Shown piece by piece: positions 24,668-34,118 of a stretch of DNA of 64,000 bases. The notes under the pieces are model-generated. The model worked only from the letters and a program-made list of their open reading frames with translations, was not told where the DNA came from and made no database searches. Within the stretch, counting starts at the first letter, position 1; every line of letters begins with the position of its first letter. The position numbers and the translations under genes are program-made. Source of the DNA: an uncultured Draconibacterium sp. (GTDB taxonomy: Bacteria; Bacteroidota; Bacteroidia; Bacteroidales; Prolixibacteraceae); the NCBI RefSeq assembly GCF_963676815.1, contig NZ_OY781365.1, positions 558,001-622,000 on the forward strand, in the 5' to 3' direction.

Positions 24668-26026
24668 ATGGCCAACCAAAAACTCAAAAACAACTATAAA
24701 GTATACATTGTTGAAGACAATGTACTTTATGCCCGTGTACTGAAAAAACAGCTATTGGATGATCAGCTGCAGGTAAAAGTATTCAACAACGGGACAGATT
24801 TCATCAACGCAATGAGCGAAAAACCTGATGTGGTTACACTCGACTACACGCTTCCTGATATGACAGGAAAAGAAGTGCTGGCCAAAATTCAGGAAAAAAT
24901 ACCGGATACACATGTAATTGTAATCTCGGCGCAAGACGATATATCAACGGCAATCGAGCTGATGAAAAACGGTGCGTACGATTACATAATGAAAGCGCCT
25001 GACACCCGGGAAAAACTGAGCAATATTATCCGAAGAATTTACCAGACTGACCAACTTCAAACCGAAAACACCAACCTAAAAGAAGCTGTTGCCGAGAAAT
25101 ATAATTTCAAAAACCTGATTAAAGGTAATAGCCGCGAAATTGAACATGTGTTTGAGTTAATGAACAAAGCAACACAAACCAATATTTCAGTATCTATTTC
25201 GGGAGAAACCGGAACAGGTAAAGAACTGGTTGCCAAAGGAATTCACTACAATTCGAAACGCAGTGCCAAACCATTTATAGCAGTAAACGTGTCGGCGATT
25301 CCGGATGGGTTGATTGAGAGCGAATTGTTTGGGCACGAAAAAGGAGCTTTTACGGGTGCTGATTTTCAAAAGATCGGAAAATTTGAGGCTGCAAACGGGG
25401 GAACACTTTTCCTTGACGAAATTGCCGACCTCAATTTAAACCTTCAGGCAAAACTATTACGTGTTTTACAAGAACGGGAGTTAGTACGTTTGGGAGGACA
25501 CGATGTCATACCTTTGGATGTACGTATTATTTCGGCAACGCATAAAAACCTGGCAACACTTTCGGGCGACGACCAGTTCAGACAAGACCTTTATTATCGT
25601 TTGCTTGGTTTGCCAATTGAAATTCCACCATTACGCCAACGTGGAAATGATAAGATTTTACTGGCTAAGTTTTTTGTTGATGAGTTTTGCCGCGAAAACG
25701 ATATGGAGCCAAAAACACTTTCGTCGGAAGCAAAACAAATGTTATCGAACTACCACTATCCTGGAAATATCAGGGAGTTGAAAGCCATTATGGAATTGGC
25801 TTGCGTAATGTGTAGCCGCGATGTGATAAAACCGAGCCACCTGAATATGAACGTTGACGAAAGTGTACAAAACCTGCTTGCCCAGGAAAAAACACTGGAA
25901 GAATACAACAACGAAATCGTAAAATTCTTTTTGAATAAATACAATCAGAATGTACGTTTGGTAGCATCGAAATTAGGAATTGGGAAATCGACCATTTATC
26001 GAATGTTACAAAAGCACATGGATTAA
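24668..26026 (+). CDS. Sigma-54-dependent response regulator (NtrC family)
   Basis: 452 residues: receiver domain (about 10-125, phospho-acceptor D59 in VVTLDYTLPDMTGKEVL), AAA+ domain with Walker A GETGTGKE (about 179-186) and the sigma-54-contacting GAFTGA loop (about 227-232), and a C-terminal Fis-type helix-turn-helix (VRLVASKLGIGKSTIYRMLQ). It activates sigma-54 promoters when phosphorylated. No histidine kinase gene is adjacent, so its partner is elsewhere. The gene ends in a strong terminator facing fabD. Confidence 0.93.
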   Translation: MANQKLKNNYKVYIVEDNVLYARVLKKQLLDDQLQVKVFNNGTDFINAMSEKPDVVTLDYTLPDMTGKEVLAKIQEKIPDTHVIVISAQDDISTAIELMKNGAYDYIMKAPDTREKLSNIIRRIYQTDQLQTENTNLKEAVAEKYNFKNLIKGNSREIEHVFELMNKATQTNISVSISGETGTGKELVAKGIHYNSKRSAKPFIAVNVSAIPDGLIESELFGHEKGAFTGADFQKIGKFEAANGGTLFLDEIADLNLNLQAKLLRVLQERELVRLGGHDVIPLDVRIISATHKNLATLSGDDQFRQDLYYRLLGLPIEIPPLRQRGNDKILLAKFFVDEFCRENDMEPKTLSSEAKQMLSNYHYPGNIRELKAIMELACVMCSRDVIKPSHLNMNVDESVQNLLAQEKTLEEYNNEIVKFFLNKYNQNVRLVASKLGIGKSTIYRMLQKHMD

Positions 26027-26045
26027 TCAGAGGATTAACAGCATA

Positions 26046-26077
26046 AAAAATCCCGGACTTTAAAACCCGGGATTTTT
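26046..26077. terminator. Bidirectional terminator
   Basis: AAAAATCCCGG / CCGGGATTTTT, an 11-bp stem with a 10-base loop, between the convergent activator and fabD genes. Confidence 0.88.
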
Positions 26078-26099
26078 ATTTTGTCATGATCTTGATTAT

Positions 26100-26987
26100 C
26101 TATCCTTCGTAACTGTTCACTCCAACAGTTTCCATTTTACGATCAACTTTTTTTACCAAGCCTTGCAAAACTTTGCCCGGACCAACTTCGGTGAACGAAG
26201 TAGCGCCGTCGGCAATCATATTTTCTACGATCTGTGTCCATTTTACAGGCGCAGTAAGCTGAGCAATCAGGTTTTCTTTAATAACTGCAGGATCAGAAAC
26301 CGGTTTTGCATCAACATTCTGGTAAACCGGACAAGTTGGCTGATTAAATGTAGTTGCCTCAATGGCAGCAGCCAACTCTTCGCGGGCAGGCTCCATAAAC
26401 GGCGAGTGGAAAGCTCCACCTACAACCAGTTTCAACGCGCGTTTTGCACCCTTTTCAGTTAACAACGCACAAGCTTTGTCGATTCCGGCTTCAGAACCTG
26501 AAATTACCAACTGCCCCGGACAGTTGTAGTTTGCAGGAACGACCACATCGTCGATTTCAGCACAAACTTCTTCCACAACTGCATCTTCCAAACCAACAAT
26601 AGCAGCCATAGTTGATGGTTCAACTTCGCATGCTTTTTGCATAGCCATAGCACGTTGCGCAACCAGTTTCAAACCGTCTTCAAAATTCAGCGTTCCGTTA
26701 GCAACCAATGCCGAAAACTCACCCAGCGAGTGACCGGCAACCATATCAGGAGCGTAGTCCTTCAAGGTTTTCGCCAACAATACCGAGTGTAAGAAAATGG
26801 CTGGTTGGGTTACTTTTGTTTGTTTCAGGTCGTCAACTTCACCTTCAAACATAATATCGGTAATATTGAAACCTAAAATATCATTTGCTTTTTCGAATAA
26901 TGCTTTTGCTTCAGCAGAATTTTCATATAAATCCTTTCCCATTCCCGGGAATTGAGCTCCCTGACCAGGGAATACAAATGCCTTCAT
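26100..26987 (-). CDS. fabD: Malonyl-CoA:ACP transacylase
   Basis: 295 residues from the ATG at 26987, chosen because the protein there begins MKAFVFPGQGAQFPGMGKDL as FabD proteins do; the longer frame adds 21 residues unlike the family. The nucleophile S87 is in AGHSLGEFSAL and the catalytic His in GGAFHSPFM. It loads malonyl groups onto acyl carrier protein in the cytoplasm for fatty-acid synthesis. No other fab gene adjoins it. Confidence 0.95.
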   Translation of the reverse strand: MKAFVFPGQGAQFPGMGKDLYENSAEAKALFEKANDILGFNITDIMFEGEVDDLKQTKVTQPAIFLHSVLLAKTLKDYAPDMVAGHSLGEFSALVANGTLNFEDGLKLVAQRAMAMQKACEVEPSTMAAIVGLEDAVVEEVCAEIDDVVVPANYNCPGQLVISGSEAGIDKACALLTEKGAKRALKLVVGGAFHSPFMEPAREELAAAIEATTFNQPTCPVYQNVDAKPVSDPAVIKENLIAQLTAPVKWTQIVENMIADGATSFTEVGPGKVLQGLVKKVDRKMETVGVNSYEG

Positions 26988-27114
26988 CTCATTAAAATTT
27001 TTAGTTTTTAACTGTATTCGATGTATCTCTCGATGAAATTTCAAGTGCATTCAAAGTTTAGCACTTCAAATTTCATGTTCGATTCATAATTTTTTGTTTT
27101 TAAAAATCTGGCGG

Positions 27115-27143
27115 CAAAGTTAACTTAAATTCATAAGCTCAAA
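27115..27143 (-). promoter_or_regulatory. Candidate fabD promoter
   Basis: Minus-strand TTTG, 17 bases, TAACTTTG (27115-27122), about 125 bases before the chosen fabD start, implying a long leader. Confidence 0.45.
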
Positions 27144-27221
27144 ATTCTTTCCTGCACGAATAGGGATAAATTGATGGTTTTTTAGAATCGAAATCGAAAA
27201 TCGGGTTATTTGGGTCGAGAA

Positions 27222-27746
27222 TTATGCAAAAATTAAAAAGATAAGCACGTATTTCATTAAAAGCCCCAATACACTCACTACAAGAAATCTTCGGAAATTG
27301 TAACGTAACATTCCGGCTGCCAAAGCAATTACCGGCGACGAGAGCGGAAAAAGGTTGAATACAAAAATAGTTAGCATGCCAAACTGCTGAATTTTACGCT
27401 CGGCTTTTACAATGCGCTTGTGCCCCATCAATTCTATAATTTTTCGTGGACGCAACAAACGGCCTATTATATAATCGATGCACTGTGCAGTAATTGCAGT
27501 TGCCATGGCTGTAGCGATTAAATCGAAACCGGAATAAAACGGCAAATAATAGATAAAGGCCAACTCTACTGGCATCAATAAAAAAAAGAGGTAACCTGAA
27601 AAATGGATGAGACCAAACGAGAAGATACTTTCTGTTTTGCCGGCATAAAGTTCGCGGCCAATGGTAAAAGAGAACAAGCAAATAGCAATAACCGAAGCAA
27701 ACAAGATAAAATAGAACTTTTTGGGTATTGCTATTTTGCCGTTCAT
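27222..27746 (-). CDS. VTT/DedA-domain membrane protein
   Basis: 174 residues with about five hydrophobic segments. The C-terminal block FGMLTIFVFNLFPLSSPVIALAAGMLRYNF matches, in outline, the VTT (SNARE-associated/DedA) domain with its re-entrant loop Pro and the Arg-containing following helix. DedA proteins move lipids or affect membrane potential; no specific role can be told here. It is likely a single-gene transcript. Confidence 0.7.
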   Translation of the reverse strand: MNGKIAIPKKFYFILFASVIAICLFSFTIGRELYAGKTESIFSFGLIHFSGYLFFLLMPVELAFIYYLPFYSGFDLIATAMATAITAQCIDYIIGRLLRPRKIIELMGHKRIVKAERKIQQFGMLTIFVFNLFPLSSPVIALAAGMLRYNFRRFLVVSVLGLLMKYVLIFLIFA

Positions 27747-27898
27747 TTATAAAACAGGTTTAAAAGTCAATAAATAATCTGATAGTAAAGTTACACAAAT
27801 GATTTGAGGCAGATAATTTTATCGACCACCGGGCTTTTAACGCCGTTAATCAAGTTCTGTATAACGGTAAGTCGATACAACTCATATATCCTTCAACA

Positions 27899-28336
27899 CT
27901 ACAACAACTCTATTTTAATCGATTCGATAGCGTCATTAATTAGCTTTTGTTCGTCGGCAGCATATGCCATCCAATCCAAACACTCGGTCATCGATTTAAA
28001 GCTACCAACATCAATTTTTTGCAAAGCTGCCAGTGGTTTATATATCGACAGTAAAAATTTAAAATTCAAGGTAGAATACACAACTCCGGTTCGAACCTTT
28101 TTCGGGAGCGACACATTTCCTTTTAAAAAATTCAGGTATTCTGTAACATCCATTTTAAATGCTATGGCCACTGCATCGCGAAAATCCATTAGCACATCAA
28201 AGGTTGGATTATAATTTTTATCAGTCAGAAAACGCTGGTTTAACTCCTGCAAATTTTTCAAATTCACTTTACCACTACTGTAAGTGATTATCAGTTTCAT
28301 CGACGGAAGAATGATATATGAGCTATGGCCTGTCAT
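27899..28336 (-). CDS. Hypothetical protein, STAS/SpoIIAA-like
   Basis: 145 residues, no signal peptide. The alternation of short strands and helices (MKLIITYSSGKVNLKNLQEL, FDVLMDFRDAVAIAF, GVVYSTLNFKFLLSIYKPLA) resembles the SpoIIAA-like/STAS fold seen in Bacteroidota proteins. The start could also be the Met at residue 13, which begins the domain directly. Function unknown. The 113 bp to glmS hold nothing notable. Confidence 0.5.
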   Translation of the reverse strand: MTGHSSYIILPSMKLIITYSSGKVNLKNLQELNQRFLTDKNYNPTFDVLMDFRDAVAIAFKMDVTEYLNFLKGNVSLPKKVRTGVVYSTLNFKFLLSIYKPLAALQKIDVGSFKSMTECLDWMAYAADEQKLINDAIESIKIELL

Positions 28337-28449
28337 GTATGTTTGATTGTTTTAAAAGAAAATCAAGTAGCAAAGAACACTCTCTACAACAGACAGACAC
28401 CTCAGGAAGTTCTTAAATTTAAGAATATATTGCTCTTTAACTCGATTTT

Positions 28450-30288
28450 CTATTCCACCGTAACCGATTTAGCCAGATTACGAGGTTGATCAACATTACA
28501 ACCTTTTAGCAAAGCAATGTGATAGGCCAGCAACTGCAAGGGAATTACTGCCAGCAAAGGTGCCACCGCCGGATGCGACTTTGGAATTTCAATAATATCG
28601 TTTACCATCTCTTTTAGTCCTTTGTCTCCTTCGGTTACAACAGCAATCACATTTCCTTTACGAGCTTTTACCTCCTGAATATTGCTCACTACCTTTTCAT
28701 AATAATCATCCTGAGGAGCCACAACAACAACCGGCAAATTATTGTCGACTAACGCAATTGGACCGTGTTTCATTTCTCCTGCGGCATAACCTTCGGCGTG
28801 TATATAGGAAATCTCTTTCAGCTTTAACGCTCCTTCCAACGCTACCGGGAACAAATAACCACGTCCAAGGTAAAGGGCATTTACTGCCTCCTGGTATTTC
28901 TCTGCTATGTCTTTGATCTTCTCACCGTCTTCCAGAATTGCCCGTCCCTTTTCAGGAATATCGGCCAGCTCTTTCACGAGAATTTTATAGTCTTCGTCGC
29001 TGATGGTTCCTTTACGTTTGGCCAGTTTCAGGGCAATCATTGTTAACACCGTAACCTGTGCTGTAAAAGCTTTTGTTGAGGCCACACCAATTTCAACACC
29101 GGCATGTGTATAAACGCCCGCCTCGGTTTCGCGCGACAAGGTTGACCCCACCACATTACAAATTCCCAGCACTGTTGCTCCTTTTGATTTTGCCAGTTCC
29201 AAAGCCGCCAAAGTATCGGCAGTTTCTCCACTCTGACTGATCAAAATCACCACATCCTCGGACGACAACACCGGCTTCCGGTAACGAAACTCAGAAGCAT
29301 ATTCCACTTCAACCGAAACTTGTGCATATTCTTCAAACAAGTATTCGGCAATTAGCCCCGCATGCCACGATGTTCCGCAACCAATAATTACAATCCTTTT
29401 GGCGGCTTCTATTTTTGGAAAGACATTTAATAGTCCTCCCAACACAATCTCGGAATAATCATTCTGTAATCGTCCGCGAAAAGTTTCTTCGATGGTTTTG
29501 GGTTGCTCGTGAATTTCCTTGAGCATAAAATAATCGTAATCGCCTTTATCCATCGCCCCGATTTCCATATCAATATTGCTGATCTTCAACGAGACCGGGG
29601 TGTTCTGAACATTGCTTAACGTAAAACCATCCTTTTGCAAAATGGCAATATCCTCGTCGTTCAGGTAAATCACCTGGTTGGTGTATTCTGCAATTGGCGA
29701 TGCATCGCTGGCAATAAAATACTCACCGCTGCCGAGTCCAACTACAAGAGGACTTCCTTTTCGGGCAACTACAATTTTCTCGCTTTCTTCTTTACAGAGA
29801 ACGGCAATTCCGTAAGCACCAACTACCTTCGACAATGCCAGTTGCACGGCAGCCTCCGACGATAACTCATCATCCTGCAAATAGAAATACTCGATAAGAT
29901 TGGCAAGAACTTCCGTATCCGTATCACTTTCAAAAGTATATCCGTGTGACTCCAGGTCGCGTTTCAACTTGGCATAATTTTCGATAATTCCGTTGTGCAC
30001 AATTGAAAAATGGCCATTCATGGAAACATGCGGATGTGCATTTTTATCGCTTGGTTCGCCATGCGTTGCCCAGCGTGTGTGCCCAATTCCAACACAACCA
30101 TCATCGCTCTTTCCCTGAACAAAATCTTCAAGATCGGAGACCTTACCTTTCTTTTTATAGTTTTCGAGCGAGCCGTTTAACAAGGCCACTCCCGCCGAAT
30201 CATATCCACGGTATTCCAGTCTTTTCAGCCCCCCGATCAAAATCGGAAATGCTTTTTTATCGCCAATGTATCCTACAATTCCACACAT
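28450..30288 (-). CDS. glmS: Glutamine-fructose-6-phosphate aminotransferase
   Basis: 612 residues, full length. N-terminal Ntn glutaminase domain beginning MCGIVGYIGDKKAFPIL with nucleophile C2 and GHTRWATHG; two SIS isomerase domains follow (GCGTSWHAGLIAEYLFEE, SQSGETADTLAALE) and the C-terminal sugar-binding tail LAKSVTVE. It makes glucosamine-6-phosphate for peptidoglycan and lipopolysaccharide. It starts 15 bp after the DUF4954 gene, so the two are probably one operon. No glmS ribozyme-like leader is evident in that short gap. Confidence 0.97.
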   Translation of the reverse strand: MCGIVGYIGDKKAFPILIGGLKRLEYRGYDSAGVALLNGSLENYKKKGKVSDLEDFVQGKSDDGCVGIGHTRWATHGEPSDKNAHPHVSMNGHFSIVHNGIIENYAKLKRDLESHGYTFESDTDTEVLANLIEYFYLQDDELSSEAAVQLALSKVVGAYGIAVLCKEESEKIVVARKGSPLVVGLGSGEYFIASDASPIAEYTNQVIYLNDEDIAILQKDGFTLSNVQNTPVSLKISNIDMEIGAMDKGDYDYFMLKEIHEQPKTIEETFRGRLQNDYSEIVLGGLLNVFPKIEAAKRIVIIGCGTSWHAGLIAEYLFEEYAQVSVEVEYASEFRYRKPVLSSEDVVILISQSGETADTLAALELAKSKGATVLGICNVVGSTLSRETEAGVYTHAGVEIGVASTKAFTAQVTVLTMIALKLAKRKGTISDEDYKILVKELADIPEKGRAILEDGEKIKDIAEKYQEAVNALYLGRGYLFPVALEGALKLKEISYIHAEGYAAGEMKHGPIALVDNNLPVVVVAPQDDYYEKVVSNIQEVKARKGNVIAVVTEGDKGLKEMVNDIIEIPKSHPAVAPLLAVIPLQLLAYHIALLKGCNVDQPRNLAKSVTVE

Positions 30289-30303
30289 AATTTTCTGTTT
30301 GGG

Positions 30304-32337
30304 TTAACTATTATTTTCAACTGCCTGTTTATTCTCCCGCACTTGCATCATCTGTTCTATTACCCGGCTACCAAGCCGTTCCTTTTTCTCCATGTGCTCC
30401 TTTATTTCTTTCACCGTATCATTGTCTTCAAACTCGCCACGCACCTCTGTAAAATCGAGCTCGCGTGCTCCATTCTGTCCGTCAACACCAAAACCGGTCA
30501 TCTTACTCATCGAAAATTCTTTCCGTGCATCTTCGTACAAAAAGCGATCAATACCCAGTACACTTTCTTTCCATTTCTTCACAATGGTTATCACATCCGA
30601 TGCATCAAATTCGGAGATACTCTTTCCATAAAAACTTTCAAGAACATCGACAGCCCAGGTCCATTCGAAATTGTAGTAATTCTTGTGCATCGTTGCCAAA
30701 GCAGAATTAACTTCCTCAAGCGACTGCACCGATCCATTTTCTACCGACTGCAACAACTGATCGAGCGCCTCGAACGGACAGATCATCCCGGCCAGATCAA
30801 CCCAGTATCCTTTTCCAAATTTCATATCAGGCTGAAGCGCATTTTGAATATCTGCTGCTATTTTATATTCATTTCCATTCAGGCGTGTAATCAATGAGTT
30901 CCCCAAAAATTTCCAGATAGCCATTTCGTACAACTGAATTCCCCTGTCGAGCGCATGTTTTTCAATTTTCATGCGATCGTAAGTATATGCTTCAGTCTTA
31001 TCATCCGAAGACTTTCTAATATCCAATAATTTCTCCCGGCCTTTCACCATTTTATCAATGGTATACGGACTCAGCAAATTGAAATTAATGAGATCGAGCA
31101 GATTCGAATCAGTGCGTTTATCGCGCTTTGGCCACTTTTGTGTATCACGAATGGTTCCAATACTTTTCAGGTTAATACCAGGCACAAGAATACTCTCATC
31201 TTTGCTCTCAATCAGGTACGAAAATGGAAAGTCTGTGGTATCGCAATGCTTATAATGGCGCCCCATAACCAATGAAAAAGCTCCAATACGCGAAGGCCAC
31301 AGCACATACGAATCGCTGGTAGTTTTTGCTCCACGCTCCATAATCCCCTGATGAATTGGCCCCAGTTTATACAAATGGTTACTTTGATTCGATCCGCTTC
31401 CGGCATTTAAAAATGAAAACAAGCCCGCAATAAGCAAAGTCGATTTATGATGAGTAACGGTGTAAGGCCCTGCAAATATGGAACAAGCCTCACCATGGAA
31501 TCCCTGAAAATTGGCAAAGAACAAGGAGTTTTCTGCCGAATAATGCTTATCCAGCACACAACCCTGACCAATAAAACATTTCGAAACCAGTGTGGCATCG
31601 GTAATTTTCGACCCTGAACTAACTATAAAGTCGTCCATTATTACTCCTTCGCCAATCTTTACCGGCGCTTCGTAGTTGCTGTTAATACTTCCGTTATGTA
31701 ATTTTTTTGCTCCATCGATTATGGTTGCAGGTCCGGTTTTAACATTCAAAATAGTGTTACAATTCAGAATCTTCGAATCGGCTCCAATCACACCCATCTC
31801 GCTGCTAACATATTTCGTATAATCAGCAACCATATTTTTTAGTGATCGCACCACCTCCGGCCGGTGCCTGTACAACGACATCATATAGGCAACATGCGTA
31901 GAGAGGTAATCATAAATAGGTATTTCGCGGCCTCCGCCTTCGTTAATAGCTTCGACAACTACGCCGTTTCCAAACGATGTTTCGCCATCAACAGCCAGCG
32001 TTGTGATGTTATGAATAACCACATTTTCCTCAATCCTATAGTTTGCAATATAACTACGAACATTGTGAATCAAGGCATTCTTACCAACCTCGCAATTGTG
32101 AAGCCATGCATTGTAAATACCGGTTTTAAAAGTTATTCCTCCCACCAGTTTAACCGATCCGGAAAAACTGTTTAACCGCACACGGCCTGTAAACTTGCAG
32201 TTCTCAATACAATCGGGAATAAAATCGGGTGATACTTTTATTAAACTCCAGTCATATGAAGAACATCCCTGATGAACCAGTTGCCCAATTTCTTCATCAT
32301 ATAGATTTCTGTAATTGTTCTGTATGTTTTGTGTCAT
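30304..32337 (-). CDS. DUF4954-family protein (left-handed beta-helix)
   Basis: 677 residues from the ATG at 32337 (MTQNIQNNYRNLYDEEIGQL), preferred over a start 18 codons upstream because TAACTTTG lies between them. The first ~420 residues contain hexapeptide-like turns (NALIHNVRSYIANYRIEENV, IGEGVIMDDFIVSSGSKI) of a nucleotidyltransferase/acyltransferase-type left-handed helix; the rest is helical. The family is common in Bacteroidota and unassigned. Cotranscription with glmS suggests a role in amino-sugar or cell-envelope precursor metabolism. Confidence 0.8.
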   Translation of the reverse strand: MTQNIQNNYRNLYDEEIGQLVHQGCSSYDWSLIKVSPDFIPDCIENCKFTGRVRLNSFSGSVKLVGGITFKTGIYNAWLHNCEVGKNALIHNVRSYIANYRIEENVVIHNITTLAVDGETSFGNGVVVEAINEGGGREIPIYDYLSTHVAYMMSLYRHRPEVVRSLKNMVADYTKYVSSEMGVIGADSKILNCNTILNVKTGPATIIDGAKKLHNGSINSNYEAPVKIGEGVIMDDFIVSSGSKITDATLVSKCFIGQGCVLDKHYSAENSLFFANFQGFHGEACSIFAGPYTVTHHKSTLLIAGLFSFLNAGSGSNQSNHLYKLGPIHQGIMERGAKTTSDSYVLWPSRIGAFSLVMGRHYKHCDTTDFPFSYLIESKDESILVPGINLKSIGTIRDTQKWPKRDKRTDSNLLDLINFNLLSPYTIDKMVKGREKLLDIRKSSDDKTEAYTYDRMKIEKHALDRGIQLYEMAIWKFLGNSLITRLNGNEYKIAADIQNALQPDMKFGKGYWVDLAGMICPFEALDQLLQSVENGSVQSLEEVNSALATMHKNYYNFEWTWAVDVLESFYGKSISEFDASDVITIVKKWKESVLGIDRFLYEDARKEFSMSKMTGFGVDGQNGARELDFTEVRGEFEDNDTVKEIKEHMEKKERLGSRVIEQMMQVRENKQAVENNS

Positions 32338-32357
32338 AAGTGGACTATTTAGAAAAC

Positions 32358-32365
32358 CAAAGTTA
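32358..32365 (-). promoter_or_regulatory. Candidate -7 element for the DUF4954-glmS operon
   Basis: Minus-strand TAACTTTG, an exact TAnnTTTG match, 20 bases before the ATG at 32337. The -33 element is unclear. Confidence 0.5.
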
Positions 32366-32524
32366 TTGCAAAAACAATAACACACCGACATTCACAACCT
32401 AATATTTACACAACACGAATCACATACAACCTAACATATCAATGCCAGAATGCAATATTTATAGTATTTTTATACAATATAAAACAATACAATGAATACG
32501 AATCAGATATTCAAATACCTAATA

Positions 32525-33514
32525 TCATAATTGTTCAAGATAATTTACAAGGCGGATTTTTGCGTTTATCCCGAGTTTCTTTCGCAAACGCACGCGCGAG
32601 ATTTCCACGCTTTTGGAAGTAATATTCAGAAGACCTGCAATTTCTTTGCTCGACAAACCCAAACGAATGTAGGAACACAATTTTTTATCGTTGACCGAAA
32701 CTTTAGGATGTCGCTTTTGCAGCCGATCGAGAAATCCGGGATGTATTTTCTCCACCTGGTTTTCTACCATCGACCAATCAACAGGCTGAACGGCATTTGC
32801 CTGCAACATATCTTTTAATTTTTTTATGAGCGATGAAGCCTTTTTAACCTGCACACTCTCTTCCGATTGAAGCAAATGAACAGTCTTTGTGAGTAATTCG
32901 TTTTTCTGAGACAGTTGCAATAAAAACGAAACGAGTTCACGGTCTTTCATCTCCAACTCGGTTTGCAAACGCTGCTTATTTCGACTGTCAAATTCTTTTG
33001 TTCGCTCCAATTCTGAGATGTGTCCCATGGCCTGTTTCAGGCGACTAATATCCAGCACCGATGCGCGAATTCCAAGGTACTTCCCAACTTTATCGTACAC
33101 ACCGCGCACATTCATCATAAACCAACGAAGTTGTTTGGTACGCGTAAGCACACGAAATTCAAGCGTTTGGTTAACTAAAGTCTGATTTAAAGCTCCGGTT
33201 AAAAAGTTGTTGTATTTCTCTTTGTCGGCATCATAAACCAGCAAGGCTGCAATTCCGGGCGAAGTAATAATTTGATTTGCTGTATATCCTGTAAGATCGG
33301 AAGAAGAGGGCGAACAATATTTAATCTTGCCGTTTGGTTCAAACCACAACTCCCATGCAAAAGCAAACTCAGCAATCATTTGGTAAAACAAACGTTTTTC
33401 GCGCTCCTGCTCCTCCTGAAACCTGGAATTCTCCAGTTCAAGCTTCAGTTTTGAAAGCTCCTGTTCCAGTTCTTCTATTCGTTTGTTTTGATCCTGATTT
33501 TTTTCACCGGTCAT
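32525..33514 (-). CDS. PAS-domain regulator with LuxR-type helix-turn-helix
   Basis: 329 residues: N-terminal coiled coil (about 5-42), a PAS domain (about 48-165; FAWELWFEPNGKIKYCSPSS, TGYTANQIITSPGI) with PAC segment, a second coiled coil (about 170-215) and a C-terminal LuxR/GerE-like helix-turn-helix (about 275-325; LGLSSKEIAGLLNITSKSVE). It has no membrane segments and no receiver domain, so it is a one-component cytoplasmic sensor. Its ligand and targets are unknown. Confidence 0.85.
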   Translation of the reverse strand: MTGEKNQDQNKRIEELEQELSKLKLELENSRFQEEQEREKRLFYQMIAEFAFAWELWFEPNGKIKYCSPSSSDLTGYTANQIITSPGIAALLVYDADKEKYNNFLTGALNQTLVNQTLEFRVLTRTKQLRWFMMNVRGVYDKVGKYLGIRASVLDISRLKQAMGHISELERTKEFDSRNKQRLQTELEMKDRELVSFLLQLSQKNELLTKTVHLLQSEESVQVKKASSLIKKLKDMLQANAVQPVDWSMVENQVEKIHPGFLDRLQKRHPKVSVNDKKLCSYIRLGLSSKEIAGLLNITSKSVEISRVRLRKKLGINAKIRLVNYLEQL

Positions 33515-33578
33515 GCAATAAAAATAAGAAAATTATCGCTGAGTGCCTTTTCAATAAGTCTACGGAATTAAAACTTCC

Positions 33579-34055
33579 CTAATACTCTTTCTTATCCTCC
33601 TTTTTATTCCATGCTTCAAAAACCTCGCGGGCTTCTTTGCGCATCATATTTTCAAATTGAATGTGGCGACGATCCAGTTCCTTCTCCAGTTCATCGTAAA
33701 TAAATTGGTCGTCAAACTGTGCATGTGCTGCATCCTCCTTAGTAGCTCCAAAAACAACCTTATCAGGGCGGGCCCAGTAAATAGCGCCCAAACACATCGG
33801 GCATGGCTCGCAAGAAGTGTAGATCGTGCATCCTTCCAATTGAAAAGTATTCAATGCCTTACACGCTTCCCGTATCGCAACGACTTCAGCATGCGCAGTT
33901 GGATCGTTCGATGAAGTTACCTGATTGTATCCTTTTGCGATAATTTTATTGTCCTTTACCACCACGGCACCAAACGGGCCACCGTGATTACCATCCATCC
34001 CCTTTTTGGCAAGCACGATAGCCGCCTCCATAAATTTTTCCTTCTGCTTATTCAT
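33579..34055 (-). CDS. guaD: Guanine deaminase
   Basis: 158 residues of the cytidine-deaminase fold. Zinc site H55-A-E57 (DPTAHAEVVAI) and C85/C88 (SCEPCPMCLGAIYWARP), with E57 the proton shuttle. The segments NHGGPFGAVVVKDNKIIAKG and AQFDDQFIYDE match Bacillus-type guanine deaminase rather than TadA. It deaminates guanine to xanthine in purine salvage or catabolism. Confidence 0.88.
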   Translation of the reverse strand: MNKQKEKFMEAAIVLAKKGMDGNHGGPFGAVVVKDNKIIAKGYNQVTSSNDPTAHAEVVAIREACKALNTFQLEGCTIYTSCEPCPMCLGAIYWARPDKVVFGATKEDAAHAQFDDQFIYDELEKELDRRHIQFENMMRKEAREVFEAWNKKEDKKEY

Positions 34056-34118
34056 TATTTTCTGAACTTTATGACGAACCGGTAAAGTTAAACCAGATAT
34101 TGTTAAAATAAAAGCAGA

